From Pseudomonas sediminis (GTDB lineage Bacteria; Pseudomonadota; Gammaproteobacteria; Pseudomonadales; Pseudomonadaceae), in contig NZ_NIQU01000007.1 of the NCBI RefSeq assembly GCF_002741105.1, positions 62,001-126,000 of the forward strand: DNA of 64,000 bases. The letters run 5' to 3'. The notes beneath the pieces were generated by a model, which saw nothing but the letters and a program-made list of their open reading frames with translations, had not been told where the DNA came from and made no database searches. A program made the translations under genes and the position numbers. Shown here piece by piece: positions 8,501-15,341 of this stretch. How positions within the stretch are numbered: the stretch's first letter is position 1; every line of letters starts with the position of its first letter.

Positions 8501-9327
8501 GCGCCAAGCTGACGCAATGGATTTCCATCGCCCGTAGCGCCTTACCGGACGACGCTTTGCGTAGTGTCAAGATGGCCGTTGAGCGCAAGCTGCAGGCAAG
8601 CTCAGAGAGCTATCTGCAGGGTATTGAAGCCGAGCTTAGACGACAAGCTATCGAGCTTGAATTGCATACGCGTCCAGATTGGGAAACTCCCCTGCCCTGG
8701 CCGAATAGAGTCTTCCTGGCAATCGCGGATATTTCATCACCCAGCGATTGGCCGGCATGGGTTGAAGCACATGCCGCCCAGGTTCAGTCGACCATTGGCG
8801 AAGGCCGCCAGGTCTGGTTTGTCCCACGTATCGATCACCTCGCACTATCGTGTCTGACGATAAAAGGACGGTACTCACTATTTGCATCGCCGTACTCTGG
8901 GGACGACTGGCTAGATACTCTCCAGCAGCCGCGATTGAACGATATTCTGACCCGAGAGGCGCAACGAAGCATTGAGCTGATTACAGAGCTTGACGGCATG
9001 CGCCACTTCAGACTGGGAGAAAAGGATAGATCCCCTGCTGAGCAAGCCGTACGGCAAGACCATGAACGACAGCTCGCAGTGGCTCTCAAGGCATTCGAGG
9101 CGCAGGCCGAGGGAACGTCAGTGCAGATGCAGTTGCGGAAATTCAGCGAGGACGTGGCAGCCGGCAATGTCGCCCTGGCGGAGGGCCTAGCAGCACTGCT
9201 GCGTAACAGACTGACTTCCGATTGGGCGGCACTGCTCACACTTCAGAACGCTTTGTTGGAACAGGATCTTGCTGCTGTTGGATGTGGGCAAGGTGCAGAC
9301 AATCCGCACGGAGGGAATCGAACATGA
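5512..9327 (+). CDS. Cap4/DUF4297-like nuclease fused to a STAND-like P-loop NTPase, with a long C-terminal region
   Basis: 1271 residues. The N-terminus (about 15-95) looks like a Cap4/DUF4297-type dsDNA nuclease: GFRYQ near 18, an acidic LDDYEL near 48-53 and ALVQVKS near 60-66, consistent with a D...QxK core. A P-loop follows: Walker A GQSGSGKS at 282-289 and Walker B FILDDV at about 336-341, then a winged-helix-like segment near 500-530 (RRLIDEHLVSAKEDGRIGGLHQL). The remaining ~700 residues lack a recognised motif and look helical. Effector-NTPase-sensor order is that of antiviral STAND (Avs-type) proteins, though no specific family is claimed. Shine-Dalgarno AAGGATGGAG precedes ATG 5512. 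Its stop overlaps the next start (ATGA), so the pair is co-translated. Confidence 0.7.
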   Translation: MKGSKHGASRAGSHAGRGFRYQDAAGVWLATQCWSEELPYGEVVPEGLDDYELRGATRSALVQVKSRRDHLGPFSASEAANFVRELWYRSEGASSPLTGDLILLVEQPIAGGPTTDHRLADNPSLAKAMASDPGWSSLAPRTLVWITPAPFEVALRSISRMMSCTPLAAQVHYAELLSRIGNLADANGLITDNRYAGLAVSDVEACVRRIEPILDLSGMEAALRDGLCEALDFLTPTDDPGFYQGINTRPGHLAAGLVAERPETRSIVLDALEASGATLIVGQSGSGKSALMWEAARAVRHTVRWFEIKRGDAADAHLFMRLAQALRASPNAPIGFILDDVGRGGGSLWDSLSKEVGGGSGILLLGSIREEDVFMLTARARAKEVRPPVEEAVAERIWHRLRDQDRTSWMGWREPWERSGGLLLEFTHILTRGERIETVLGEQVDRRLRESRDTELAILRVTSLASMAGATIDAERLSTTLDIAPGDLSRSLRRLIDEHLVSAKEDGRIGGLHQLRSAMLFDLCHAYPPPPPSRTVTEAVHSVHSDSLEALAAHVLVSHPSATGAFVAALASRLEKERDPVALVTALYGMGQAHIEATLRAWVAEVLSDGLEPSQITLAAMFAVANTDISPMPIPDRLRSAIGTLRPRSAADPRTNLLSALSRTSLQQIVATTDAHRLRALIGALVGMELPESLRSALLAVKPDFEAVDLSDVADLLGAIHLIDPRIASSWVEAPVRNRLLERVPCEIPWAGPVTVEAAPEGRLLRSVIYYVAPSVQARLNDEVAPLCATLLGLDPSAMVAAVDALAADGRPSGLPDASKRIPRENIAPTALPAWNQRWIAAAARLVGNESYTDYLHRSYGMLERLLPVLERIVDTTLRGKPPQAKILERFGNIHDASRQLTPPRDAAPNCSAPTEHSTPLQNLLSHCSADLILRFIKLPDGYGAFVLWTGYLLKNVQEAREEPWELLGKSPAKSLDRLESLIASLRLLAIEAGTQGAKLTQWISIARSALPDDALRSVKMAVERKLQASSESYLQGIEAELRRQAIELELHTRPDWETPLPWPNRVFLAIADISSPSDWPAWVEAHAAQVQSTIGEGRQVWFVPRIDHLALSCLTIKGRYSLFASPYSGDDWLDTLQQPRLNDILTREAQRSIELITELDGMRHFRLGEKDRSPAEQAVRQDHERQLAVALKAFEAQAEGTSVQMQLRKFSEDVAAGNVALAEGLAALLRNRLTSDWAALLTLQNALLEQDLAAVGCGQGADNPHGGNRT

Positions 9328-11489
9328 AAACAGTGAGCATCGACCTGGACAACTGCTACGGCATCAAGAAGCTGCAAGCTGAATTCGATTTTTCTAAAGC
9401 AAAGGCCTGTGCCGTCTATGCGCCGAACGGATCTATGAAGTCCTCACTCGCGCAGACCTTCCAAGATGTCGCAGACGGTGTCGCCTCCAAGGATCGCATC
9501 TTCCCGGCGCGCGTGTGCAGGCGCGAAATCAAGGACGAGGCCGGTGCGGATCTACCCAAGGAAGGTGTACTCGTCGTTCGTCCATATGACGAGGTTCTGG
9601 GGCACTCACCGAAGACTTCAACGCTGCTGGTCAACCCTGCGCTACGCCAAGAATACGAAGCCCTCCATGCCGATATCGACGCGGCAAAGGAGACCTTGCT
9701 GAAAGCTCTCAAAGAGCAGTCTGGCTCCAGGAGGGACATCGAAAAGGAGTTGTCGTCCACCTTCACAGCACGTGACGACCAGTTCTATGTTGCGCTGAAT
9801 CGTATCAAGGACGAGATTGCTGCGCTGCCCGACGCCCCGCTCGCGACAGTCGCCTACGATGTCGTGTTCGACGATAAGGTGCTTGCTCTACTCGCCACGG
9901 ATGAAGCGAAAGCTGCCATTCAGGACTACATCAAGAAGTACAACGAACTGTTGGCCGCATCGACCTACTTCAAGAAAGGCACATTCAACTACTACAACGC
10001 AGCGACGGTCGCAAAGCAGTTGGCCGACAACGGCTTCTTTGAGGCGAAGCACTCCGTCACCCTAAATGCCGACGCCAAGCTAGAGATTACCAGCCAGAAG
10101 GAACTCGAAGAACTGATCGCCAAAGAGAAGGATGCGATCTCTAATGACGAGGAGCTGAAAAGGAAGTTCGCGAAACTCGACAAGCTAATCCAGAGGAACG
10201 TCACGGTCCGCGACTTCGAAGCCTACCTGCTGAACCATGAAGAGTTGCTGGTACGGCTAGGCAACGTACCAGCTTTCAAGGAGGACGTTTGGAAATCCTA
10301 CCTCAAGGTGCGCCTCGAGCCATTTCAGGATCTGCTGAACAAATACCAAGCAGCCCAGACCAGACGCAAAGAAATCGAAGAGCAGGCAGCGAAAGAGCGC
10401 ACGCAGTGGGAAGAAGTGATCGACATGTTCAACGATCGCTTCTTCGTACCGTTCAAGCTGGAGGCAGTTAACCGGCTGTCCGTAATCCTCGGTCAGGAGC
10501 CGATGCTAAGCCTCGACTTTACGTTTGAAGATGGGACAGATAAGGCCGCTGTTGACCGCAGCTCACTTATGCAGGCCCTCAGCACGGGGGAAAAAAAGGC
10601 CTTCTACGTGCTGAACATCCTCTTTGAAATCGAAGTGCGGAAGAAGGCACAACAGGAAACACTCATCATCGTCGATGACATTGCGGACTCGTTCGACTAC
10701 AAAAACAAGTACGCCATTATTCAGTACCTGATGGACATTGCCGAAGACCCCCACTTCAAGCAGATCATCCTCACCCACAACTTCGACTTCTACCGGACTA
10801 TTCAGAGCCGGTTTGTTCGGTACCCAGACTGCTTCATGGCGTCAAAAACTGCCGCAGGCTTGGTGCTTGAGCAAGCCGCTGGAATTCAGAACGTATTTGT
10901 CAAAGACTGGAAGCCAAATTTCGCTGCCGAGCCGAAGAAAAAGATTGCCTGTATCCCCTTCATGCGCAATCTCATCGAATACACAAAGGATGCGGCCGAC
11001 CCCGATTTCGTCAAACTGACGTCGCTGCTGCACTGGAAGGCCGACTCCGATCAGATCACCATTTCTGACCTGGATGTGATCTTCAACAGACTGTTCGGAC
11101 AAAATGTTGCTTCGGCCGAAGGTGCAAAAACTGTGATTGCGCTCATCGAGGATGAGGCCAGTGGGTGCCTAAAGGCTGCCGAAGGTATCAATTTCGAGAA
11201 CAAGATCGTGCTTGCCATGTCGATCCGTCTCACCGCCGAACGCTTCATGGTCAAGCGCATCAACGACCCGGCCTTCGTCGCGGGAATTGACTCGAACCAA
11301 ACACCAAAGCTGCTGAAAAAATTCCGGGAGCTGTTCAGTACAGAGCTGAAGACGCTCAGAATCCTTCAACGTGTGGCCCTAATGACCCCCGAGAATATTC
11401 ACCTGAATTCCTTCATGTATGAGCCCATCCTAGACATGTCCGATGGACATCTGCGGAAACTGTATGGCGAGGTGATCATGCTCGCCTGA
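9324..11489 (+). CDS. SMC/AAA_13-like ATPase coupled to the nuclease-NTPase gene
   Basis: 721 residues starting at the ATG of the ATGA overlap, with GGAGGG 8 nt upstream. It is built like an ABC/SMC-type ATPase: Walker A region APNGSMKSS (33-41), a charged, probably coiled-coil middle (about 110-380), ABC signature LSTGE (419-423), Walker B LIIVDD (Asp451-Asp452) and H-loop LTHNFD (His485). The Walker A lacks the glycine before the lysine (Met38) and has Ala33 for the first glycine. About 210 residues follow the ATPase core with no known motif. RloC, PrrC and several phage-defence ATPases share this AAA_13-like plan, but no anticodon nuclease motif is visible. Function unknown; obligate partnership with the upstream protein is inferred from translational coupling. 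Confidence 0.65.
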   Translation: MKTVSIDLDNCYGIKKLQAEFDFSKAKACAVYAPNGSMKSSLAQTFQDVADGVASKDRIFPARVCRREIKDEAGADLPKEGVLVVRPYDEVLGHSPKTSTLLVNPALRQEYEALHADIDAAKETLLKALKEQSGSRRDIEKELSSTFTARDDQFYVALNRIKDEIAALPDAPLATVAYDVVFDDKVLALLATDEAKAAIQDYIKKYNELLAASTYFKKGTFNYYNAATVAKQLADNGFFEAKHSVTLNADAKLEITSQKELEELIAKEKDAISNDEELKRKFAKLDKLIQRNVTVRDFEAYLLNHEELLVRLGNVPAFKEDVWKSYLKVRLEPFQDLLNKYQAAQTRRKEIEEQAAKERTQWEEVIDMFNDRFFVPFKLEAVNRLSVILGQEPMLSLDFTFEDGTDKAAVDRSSLMQALSTGEKKAFYVLNILFEIEVRKKAQQETLIIVDDIADSFDYKNKYAIIQYLMDIAEDPHFKQIILTHNFDFYRTIQSRFVRYPDCFMASKTAAGLVLEQAAGIQNVFVKDWKPNFAAEPKKKIACIPFMRNLIEYTKDAADPDFVKLTSLLHWKADSDQITISDLDVIFNRLFGQNVASAEGAKTVIALIEDEASGCLKAAEGINFENKIVLAMSIRLTAERFMVKRINDPAFVAGIDSNQTPKLLKKFRELFSTELKTLRILQRVALMTPENIHLNSFMYEPILDMSDGHLRKLYGEVIMLA

Positions 11490-11555
11490 TGTCGAACCAA
11501 TAGCTGGTCTTTCAGCCTGAGGCGATACCAACCGTTTAGAAACTGACCGTTTCGC

Positions 11556-11584
11556 GGTACAAAAAACAGTACACTGGCGGTACA
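11556..11584 (+). repeat. Three phased GGTACA iterons near attR
   Basis: GGTACA (11556-11561), AGTACA (11568-11573) and GGTACA (11579-11584) repeat at 12 and 11 bp. Helically phased short repeats inside an attachment region resemble arm-type binding sites of a tyrosine integrase or excisionase. Binding is inferred. Confidence 0.5.
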
Positions 11585-11585
11585 G

Positions 11586-11705
11586 TGCCTAGCTTCTGCA
11601 GGTTTCGCAAAACTATGCTCAAGCCCAGTAACCACGCTACTTTCAGCTTATTTTTCTTACAGTAAGCTGCTCACGATTTTACTGGGTTTGAGGCATTTCT
11701 AGGCA
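11586..11705. repeat. 120-nt nested inverted repeat abutting attR
   Basis: Three nested arms: TGCCTAG (11586-11592) with CTAGGCA (11699-11705); CTCAAGCCCAGTAA (11618-11631) with TTACTGGGTTTGAG (11679-11692, one G-T pair); and CAGCTTA (11644-11650) with TAAGCTG (11663-11669). The outer arm ends exactly at the base before the attR repeat. It could be a folded single-stranded recombination site, a protein-binding array or a structured RNA. No reverse transcriptase is nearby, so a retron is not supported. The rest of 11490-11903 holds no gene. Confidence 0.6.
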
Positions 11706-11779
11706 ACTCATAATCCTTTGGTTCACGGTTCGAGTCCGTGTGGGCCCACCACCTTCAAAGCCGCGCATTGCGCGGCTTT
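11706..11779 (+). repeat. attR: right copy of the attachment repeat (tRNA 3' fragment)
   Basis: 73 of 74 bases match 2394-2467. It contains the anticodon loop through CCA and the following hairpin, but no tRNA 5' half, so it is not a functional tRNA. A T run follows the hairpin (AAAGCCGCGC/GCGCGGCTTT then TT). Confidence 0.9.
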
Positions 11780-11903
11780 TTGTTTATTGCTTCTCGTCGT
11801 AATCGTATCGTCGCCACCCAGCCACTTTCCCTGAACCTTTCCCACCCCATCCAGTCAGCTCTAGAACCGTCGCGCTCCGCGGCGCCAGCAAAGGATGCGT
11901 GTT

Positions 11904-13184
11904 ATGCGAGACCGCACCAGCAGGATCGCCGTTTCACCGCCGCACCTCGAACAGCTATGGCAGCGTTATCAGCGGGTGCGTACTGCCAGCGAGCGGCTCT
12001 GTGAGCCGCTGGAAGCTGAAGATTATGTGATCCAGAGCATGGCGGACGTCAGCCCGCCGAAATGGCATCTGGCGCATGTCACCTGGTTCTTCGAGGCGTT
12101 CGTGCTGCAGCCCTTTCTGCCGGGTTATCGCCCGCTGGATGAGCGCTACGACCATCTGTTCAATTCCTACTACAAGACCCACGGCACGCCCTTCGAGCGG
12201 GCGCGGCGTGGGTTGTTGTCGCGGCCGACGGTAAGCGAGGTGTACGCCTATCGCAGCCATGTCGATCTGGCCATGGCGCAGTTGCTCCAATCAGGCAGCG
12301 AACTTGCCGACGAGGTGCTGCAGCGGGTCGAGCTGGGGCTGGAGCATGAGCAGCAGCATCAGGAGCTGCTGCTGATGGATATCAAGCACATCCTGGCGCA
12401 GAACCCGTTGCGGCCGGTTTACCGGCATGACCTCAAGCCGGTTGGCGCGGCGGCCGGCGACATGCGATGGATCGAATTTCCCGCCGGGCTGCGGCATGTC
12501 GGTCATAACGGCGAGAGCTTTGCCTTCGATTGCGAGCGGCCGCGCCATCGGGTGTTCGTCGAGGCCTTTCAGCTCGCCAGCCGGCCGGTGAGCAATGGCG
12601 AGTATCTGCAGTTCATCCGCGATGGCGGTTATCGCAGCACGGCGTTGTGGCTGGCGGACGGCTGGGACCACATCCAGCGCGCAGGCTGGCAGGCGCCGCT
12701 GTACTGGCAACGCGAGGGCGACGACTGGCTGGAGCTGACCCTGGGCGGCCCGCGCGAACTGGATCTGGATGCGCCGGTTTGCCACCTGAGCTACTTCGAG
12801 GCCGAGGCCTTCGCCACCTGGGCGCAGGCACGTTTGCCACGCGAAGAGGAATGGGAAGTGGCCGCGCAGGACGAACCGTTGTGGGGCAACTTCGTCGAGA
12901 ACGATCACCTGCAGCCGGTGGCTGCGGGCGCGGGTGATGGCCTGCAGCAGCTCTATGGCGATGTCTGGGAATGGACCGCCAGCGCCTACCGCCCCTACCC
13001 CGGCTTTCGGCCGCTGGGCGGCAGCCTGGGTGAGTACAACGGCAAGTTCATGTCCGGGCAGATGGTGTTGCGTGGCGGCAGCTGCGCCACGCCTGAAGAC
13101 CACGTGCGCCCCACCTATCGCAACTTCTTCTACCCCACCATGCGCTGGCAGTTCTCCGGCCTGCGCCTGGCCAAGGAGCTCTGA
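11904..13184 (+). CDS. egtB: EgtB-like sulfoxide synthase (ergothioneine)
   Basis: 426 residues from ATG 11904, which has AAGGA at 8 nt; an in-frame ATG at 11895 would have the same sequence touching it. An N-terminal DinB-like domain carries the iron-binding HX3HXE motif (HEQQHQE, about residue 150) and is followed by a C-terminal formylglycine-generating-enzyme fold (GDVWEWTAS ... LRGGSCATP). EgtB is a non-haem iron enzyme joining a thiol substrate to hercynine with O2. It is followed at 2 nt by egtD. No egtA or egtC is present, so either they lie elsewhere or this EgtB uses free cysteine, as some bacterial EgtBs do. Confidence 0.88.
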   Translation: MRDRTSRIAVSPPHLEQLWQRYQRVRTASERLCEPLEAEDYVIQSMADVSPPKWHLAHVTWFFEAFVLQPFLPGYRPLDERYDHLFNSYYKTHGTPFERARRGLLSRPTVSEVYAYRSHVDLAMAQLLQSGSELADEVLQRVELGLEHEQQHQELLLMDIKHILAQNPLRPVYRHDLKPVGAAAGDMRWIEFPAGLRHVGHNGESFAFDCERPRHRVFVEAFQLASRPVSNGEYLQFIRDGGYRSTALWLADGWDHIQRAGWQAPLYWQREGDDWLELTLGGPRELDLDAPVCHLSYFEAEAFATWAQARLPREEEWEVAAQDEPLWGNFVENDHLQPVAAGAGDGLQQLYGDVWEWTASAYRPYPGFRPLGGSLGEYNGKFMSGQMVLRGGSCATPEDHVRPTYRNFFYPTMRWQFSGLRLAKEL

Positions 13185-13186
13185 GC

Positions 13187-14149
13187 ATGGCATTGGCAAT
13201 CCGTACCCACGAACAATCCCTGAGCCCGGAACAGGAAAGCCTGCGCGAAGAAGCGCTGCGCGGCTTCGCGGCCAGCCCGAAGGCGATGTCACCGAAGTTC
13301 TTTTACGATCATCGCGGCTCGCAGCTGTTCGAGCTGATCTGCCAGCAACCGGAGTACTACCCGACGCGCACCGAAGAAACCATCCTGCGCCTGGCAGCCA
13401 ACGATATCGCCGAGCTGGCTGGGCGCAACGCCAGCCTGGTGGAGCTGGGCAGCGGCGCCAGCCGCAAGATCCGCCTGCTGCTCGAAGCACTGCGCCCGAC
13501 GCGTTACCTGGGCATCGATATCTCCCGCGAGTTTCTGGATATCTGCACCCGCCGTCTGGCAGCCGACTATCGCTGGCTCGACGTGCATGCCCTGTGTGCC
13601 GATTTCAGCCAGCCGCTGAAATTGCCCGCCGAGGCGCTGGGGCAACGGCCCTTGGCGTTCTTCCCCGGTTCCAGCATCGGCAATTTCGATCCGCATGAAG
13701 CCCGCGCCTTTTTGCGCAACCTGCACCGGGCGCTGCCGGCCGGCGGTGGCTTGCTGATCGGCGTTGATCTGGTCAAGGACCGCCAGGTGCTGGAGCGCGC
13801 CTACAACGACCAGGCCGGGGTGACTGCAATGTTCAACCTCAACCTGCTCGAGCGCATTCGCAACGAGCTGGACAGCGATATCGACCCCCGCCGCTTCCAG
13901 CACTGTGCCTTTTACAACGAAGCCGAGTCGCGCATCGAGATGCATCTGGTCAGCCGGCAGGCGCAGCGAGTGCGCATAGAAGATCGCGCGTTCGACTTCG
14001 CTGCTGGCGAAACCCTGCACACGGAGAATTCCTATAAGTACACGCCGAGCGGCTTTCGTGAATTGGCGGGTGAATGCGGCTTCGCCTCGGTCGCCATGTG
14101 GCGCGACCCGGCGCAGTTGTTCAGCGTGCATTTTTTGCGGCGGGAGTGA
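13187..14149 (+). CDS. egtD: L-histidine N-alpha-methyltransferase
   Basis: 320 residues, the usual EgtD length. The signatures FFYDHRGSQLFE and EYYPTRTE near the N-terminus, the SAM-binding segment LVELGSGASRKI and the later FPGSSIGNF are characteristic of the family. EgtD trimethylates histidine to hercynine using SAM, the first step of ergothioneine synthesis; the product is the substrate of the upstream EgtB. The 2-nt gap indicates one transcript. Confidence 0.92.
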   Translation: MALAIRTHEQSLSPEQESLREEALRGFAASPKAMSPKFFYDHRGSQLFELICQQPEYYPTRTEETILRLAANDIAELAGRNASLVELGSGASRKIRLLLEALRPTRYLGIDISREFLDICTRRLAADYRWLDVHALCADFSQPLKLPAEALGQRPLAFFPGSSIGNFDPHEARAFLRNLHRALPAGGGLLIGVDLVKDRQVLERAYNDQAGVTAMFNLNLLERIRNELDSDIDPRRFQHCAFYNEAESRIEMHLVSRQAQRVRIEDRAFDFAAGETLHTENSYKYTPSGFRELAGECGFASVAMWRDPAQLFSVHFLRRE

Positions 14150-14221
14150 GGGGGATTCGTCAGGGAGAAATGGCGAGCCGTCGCCAGGGGCGGGATAAAC
14201 AAATTGCTGTGCGATCTTCTG

Positions 14222-14333
14222 CCCTCTCCCCCAACCCCCACCCTGTGCCCCAGCCCTTCGCAGAGCTCAGGTCGCGACAGCGGGCGAAGCAGTGCTTCGC
14301 TGTTTCCGCTGTCGCCCCGCAAGCGGGAGAGGG
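14222..14333. repeat. CCCTCTCCC...GGGAGAGGG intergenic inverted repeat
   Basis: CCCTCTCCC (14222-14230) pairs with GGGAGAGGG (14325-14333), enclosing smaller hairpins such as GCGAAGC/GCTTCGC (14284-14300). A related element with 12-bp arms lies at 20557-20582. It looks like a dispersed intergenic repeat and may also help end egtD transcription. Confidence 0.55.
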
Positions 14334-14383
14334 GGGGGCAAAGCGCGTTCGACATTAGTAGGCGAGCGCGCTCGGGACAGGCC

Positions 14384-14542
14384 TCAGCGTTTGGCGATGA
14401 TATACACCGCGTGCACGATGCCAGGGATGTAGCCGAGCAAGGTGAGCAGGATGTTGAGCCAGAAGGCGCCGCCGAAACCGACCTGGAGGAACACGCCCAG
14501 CGGCGGCAGCAGGATAGCGATGAGGATACGAATAAGGTCCAT
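14384..14542 (-). CDS. YqaE/Pmp3-family small membrane peptide
   Basis: 52 residues, nearly all in two hydrophobic helices. The sequence MDLIRILIAILLPPLGVFLQ is typical of Pmp3/UPF0057 proteins. AAAGGAG precedes the ATG by 6 nt, which fixes this start rather than longer options. Homologues are small inner-membrane proteins often induced by salt or envelope stress; function here is not proven. Confidence 0.85.
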   Translation of the reverse strand: MDLIRILIAILLPPLGVFLQVGFGGAFWLNILLTLLGYIPGIVHAVYIIAKR

Positions 14543-14702
14543 GCGGTACTCCTTTACATTCCATAACGGGGTACCTGAATAGACTCTGAGCAGCGCCTGG
14601 CAGTTCATTCGCGGCGAGCAAGTCAGCGGCAATACTGAGAACCAGACGCTGGCGTCGCCAGGGATATGACTTTAGTCTGGCGCCAAGATGGAAGCGCCCC
14701 AC

Positions 14703-15338
14703 ATGCCTGAACAATCACAACAAGAACGCATCATCGTCGCCGACGACCACCCGGTTTTCCGCGATGGCCTGTGTCGTATCGCCCAGCGCGTCTTCCCTAA
14801 GGCGTGCGTTCTCGAAGCCGGTGACATGGATGAAGTGCTGAGCCTGGCGCAAGTCAGCACGGCGCCAAGCCTGTTCATGCTCGACCTGCTGTTCCCCGGC
14901 CAATCACCGCAGGCCATCAGCGCGTTGCGCCAGACCTTTGCGCGCAGCTCGATCGTGATCGTGTCGATGGTCGACAACCGCGAGTTGATCGATGAAGTGA
15001 TGAGCGCAGGTGCGGACGGTTTCATCGGCAAGGCGACGCCGCCGGATGAAATCGCCGATGCGTTGCTGGCCGTGCGCGCCGGGGAGTTCGTCCTGACCCT
15101 TGGCCCATCTGGCGTGCCGGCCTTCGCCGAGGACCGTCATCTGCTGGAGCAACTGACGCCACGCCAACAGGAAGTCTTGCTGCTGGTGGTGCGCGGCCTG
15201 TCGAACAAGGAAATCGCCCGCGAGCTGGCGATCTCGCCCTTTACCGTGCGCATCCATGTGTCCTCGCTGCTGCGCACGCTGGATGTCAGTACCCGCGCAG
15301 CGGCCGCCGCCAAAGGTGCCAAAGCCGGGCTGGTGTAA
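14703..15338 (+). CDS. LuxR-type (NarL/FixJ) response regulator
   Basis: 211 residues. The receiver domain has the acidic pair in VADDHPVFRDG, the phosphoacceptor Asp in FMLDLLFPG and the conserved Lys in GKATPP. The C-terminal HTH (LTPRQQEVLLLVVRGLSNKE ...) is a LuxR type. ATG 14703 has GGAAG at about 7 nt; ATG 14688 lacks one. It ends 3 nt before the convergent end of a hybrid histidine kinase gene, its likely partner. The target genes are unknown. Confidence 0.88.
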   Translation: MPEQSQQERIIVADDHPVFRDGLCRIAQRVFPKACVLEAGDMDEVLSLAQVSTAPSLFMLDLLFPGQSPQAISALRQTFARSSIVIVSMVDNRELIDEVMSAGADGFIGKATPPDEIADALLAVRAGEFVLTLGPSGVPAFAEDRHLLEQLTPRQQEVLLLVVRGLSNKEIARELAISPFTVRIHVSSLLRTLDVSTRAAAAAKGAKAGLV

Positions 15339-15341
15339 GCA

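Larger units (their letters stand above)
2394..11779. mobile_element. tRNA-borne genomic island bounded by 74-bp att repeats, no integrase
   Basis: The stretch from the tRNA anticodon stem to just past its terminator (2394-2467) recurs at 11706-11779 with one mismatch (C at 2411, T at 11723). The intervening ~9.3 kb is AT-richer than its surroundings. It carries hipBA, a NERD-domain gene and a two-gene nuclease/ATPase operon. No tyrosine or serine recombinase, excisionase or transposase is encoded. The layout is that of an island inserted by a tRNA-targeting tyrosine recombinase acting in trans, or of an island that has lost its integrase. The repeat ends are seen; the mechanism is inferred. 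Confidence 0.85.

Noticed and set aside
11586..11705. Retron msr-msd or integron attC site
   Set aside because: No reverse transcriptase or integron integrase is encoded near it, and the conserved RYYYAAC/GTTRRRY ends of attC are absent.
11706..11782. Second complete tRNA gene
   Set aside because: Only the anticodon loop to CCA is present; the acceptor and D arms are missing, so it is an att remnant.
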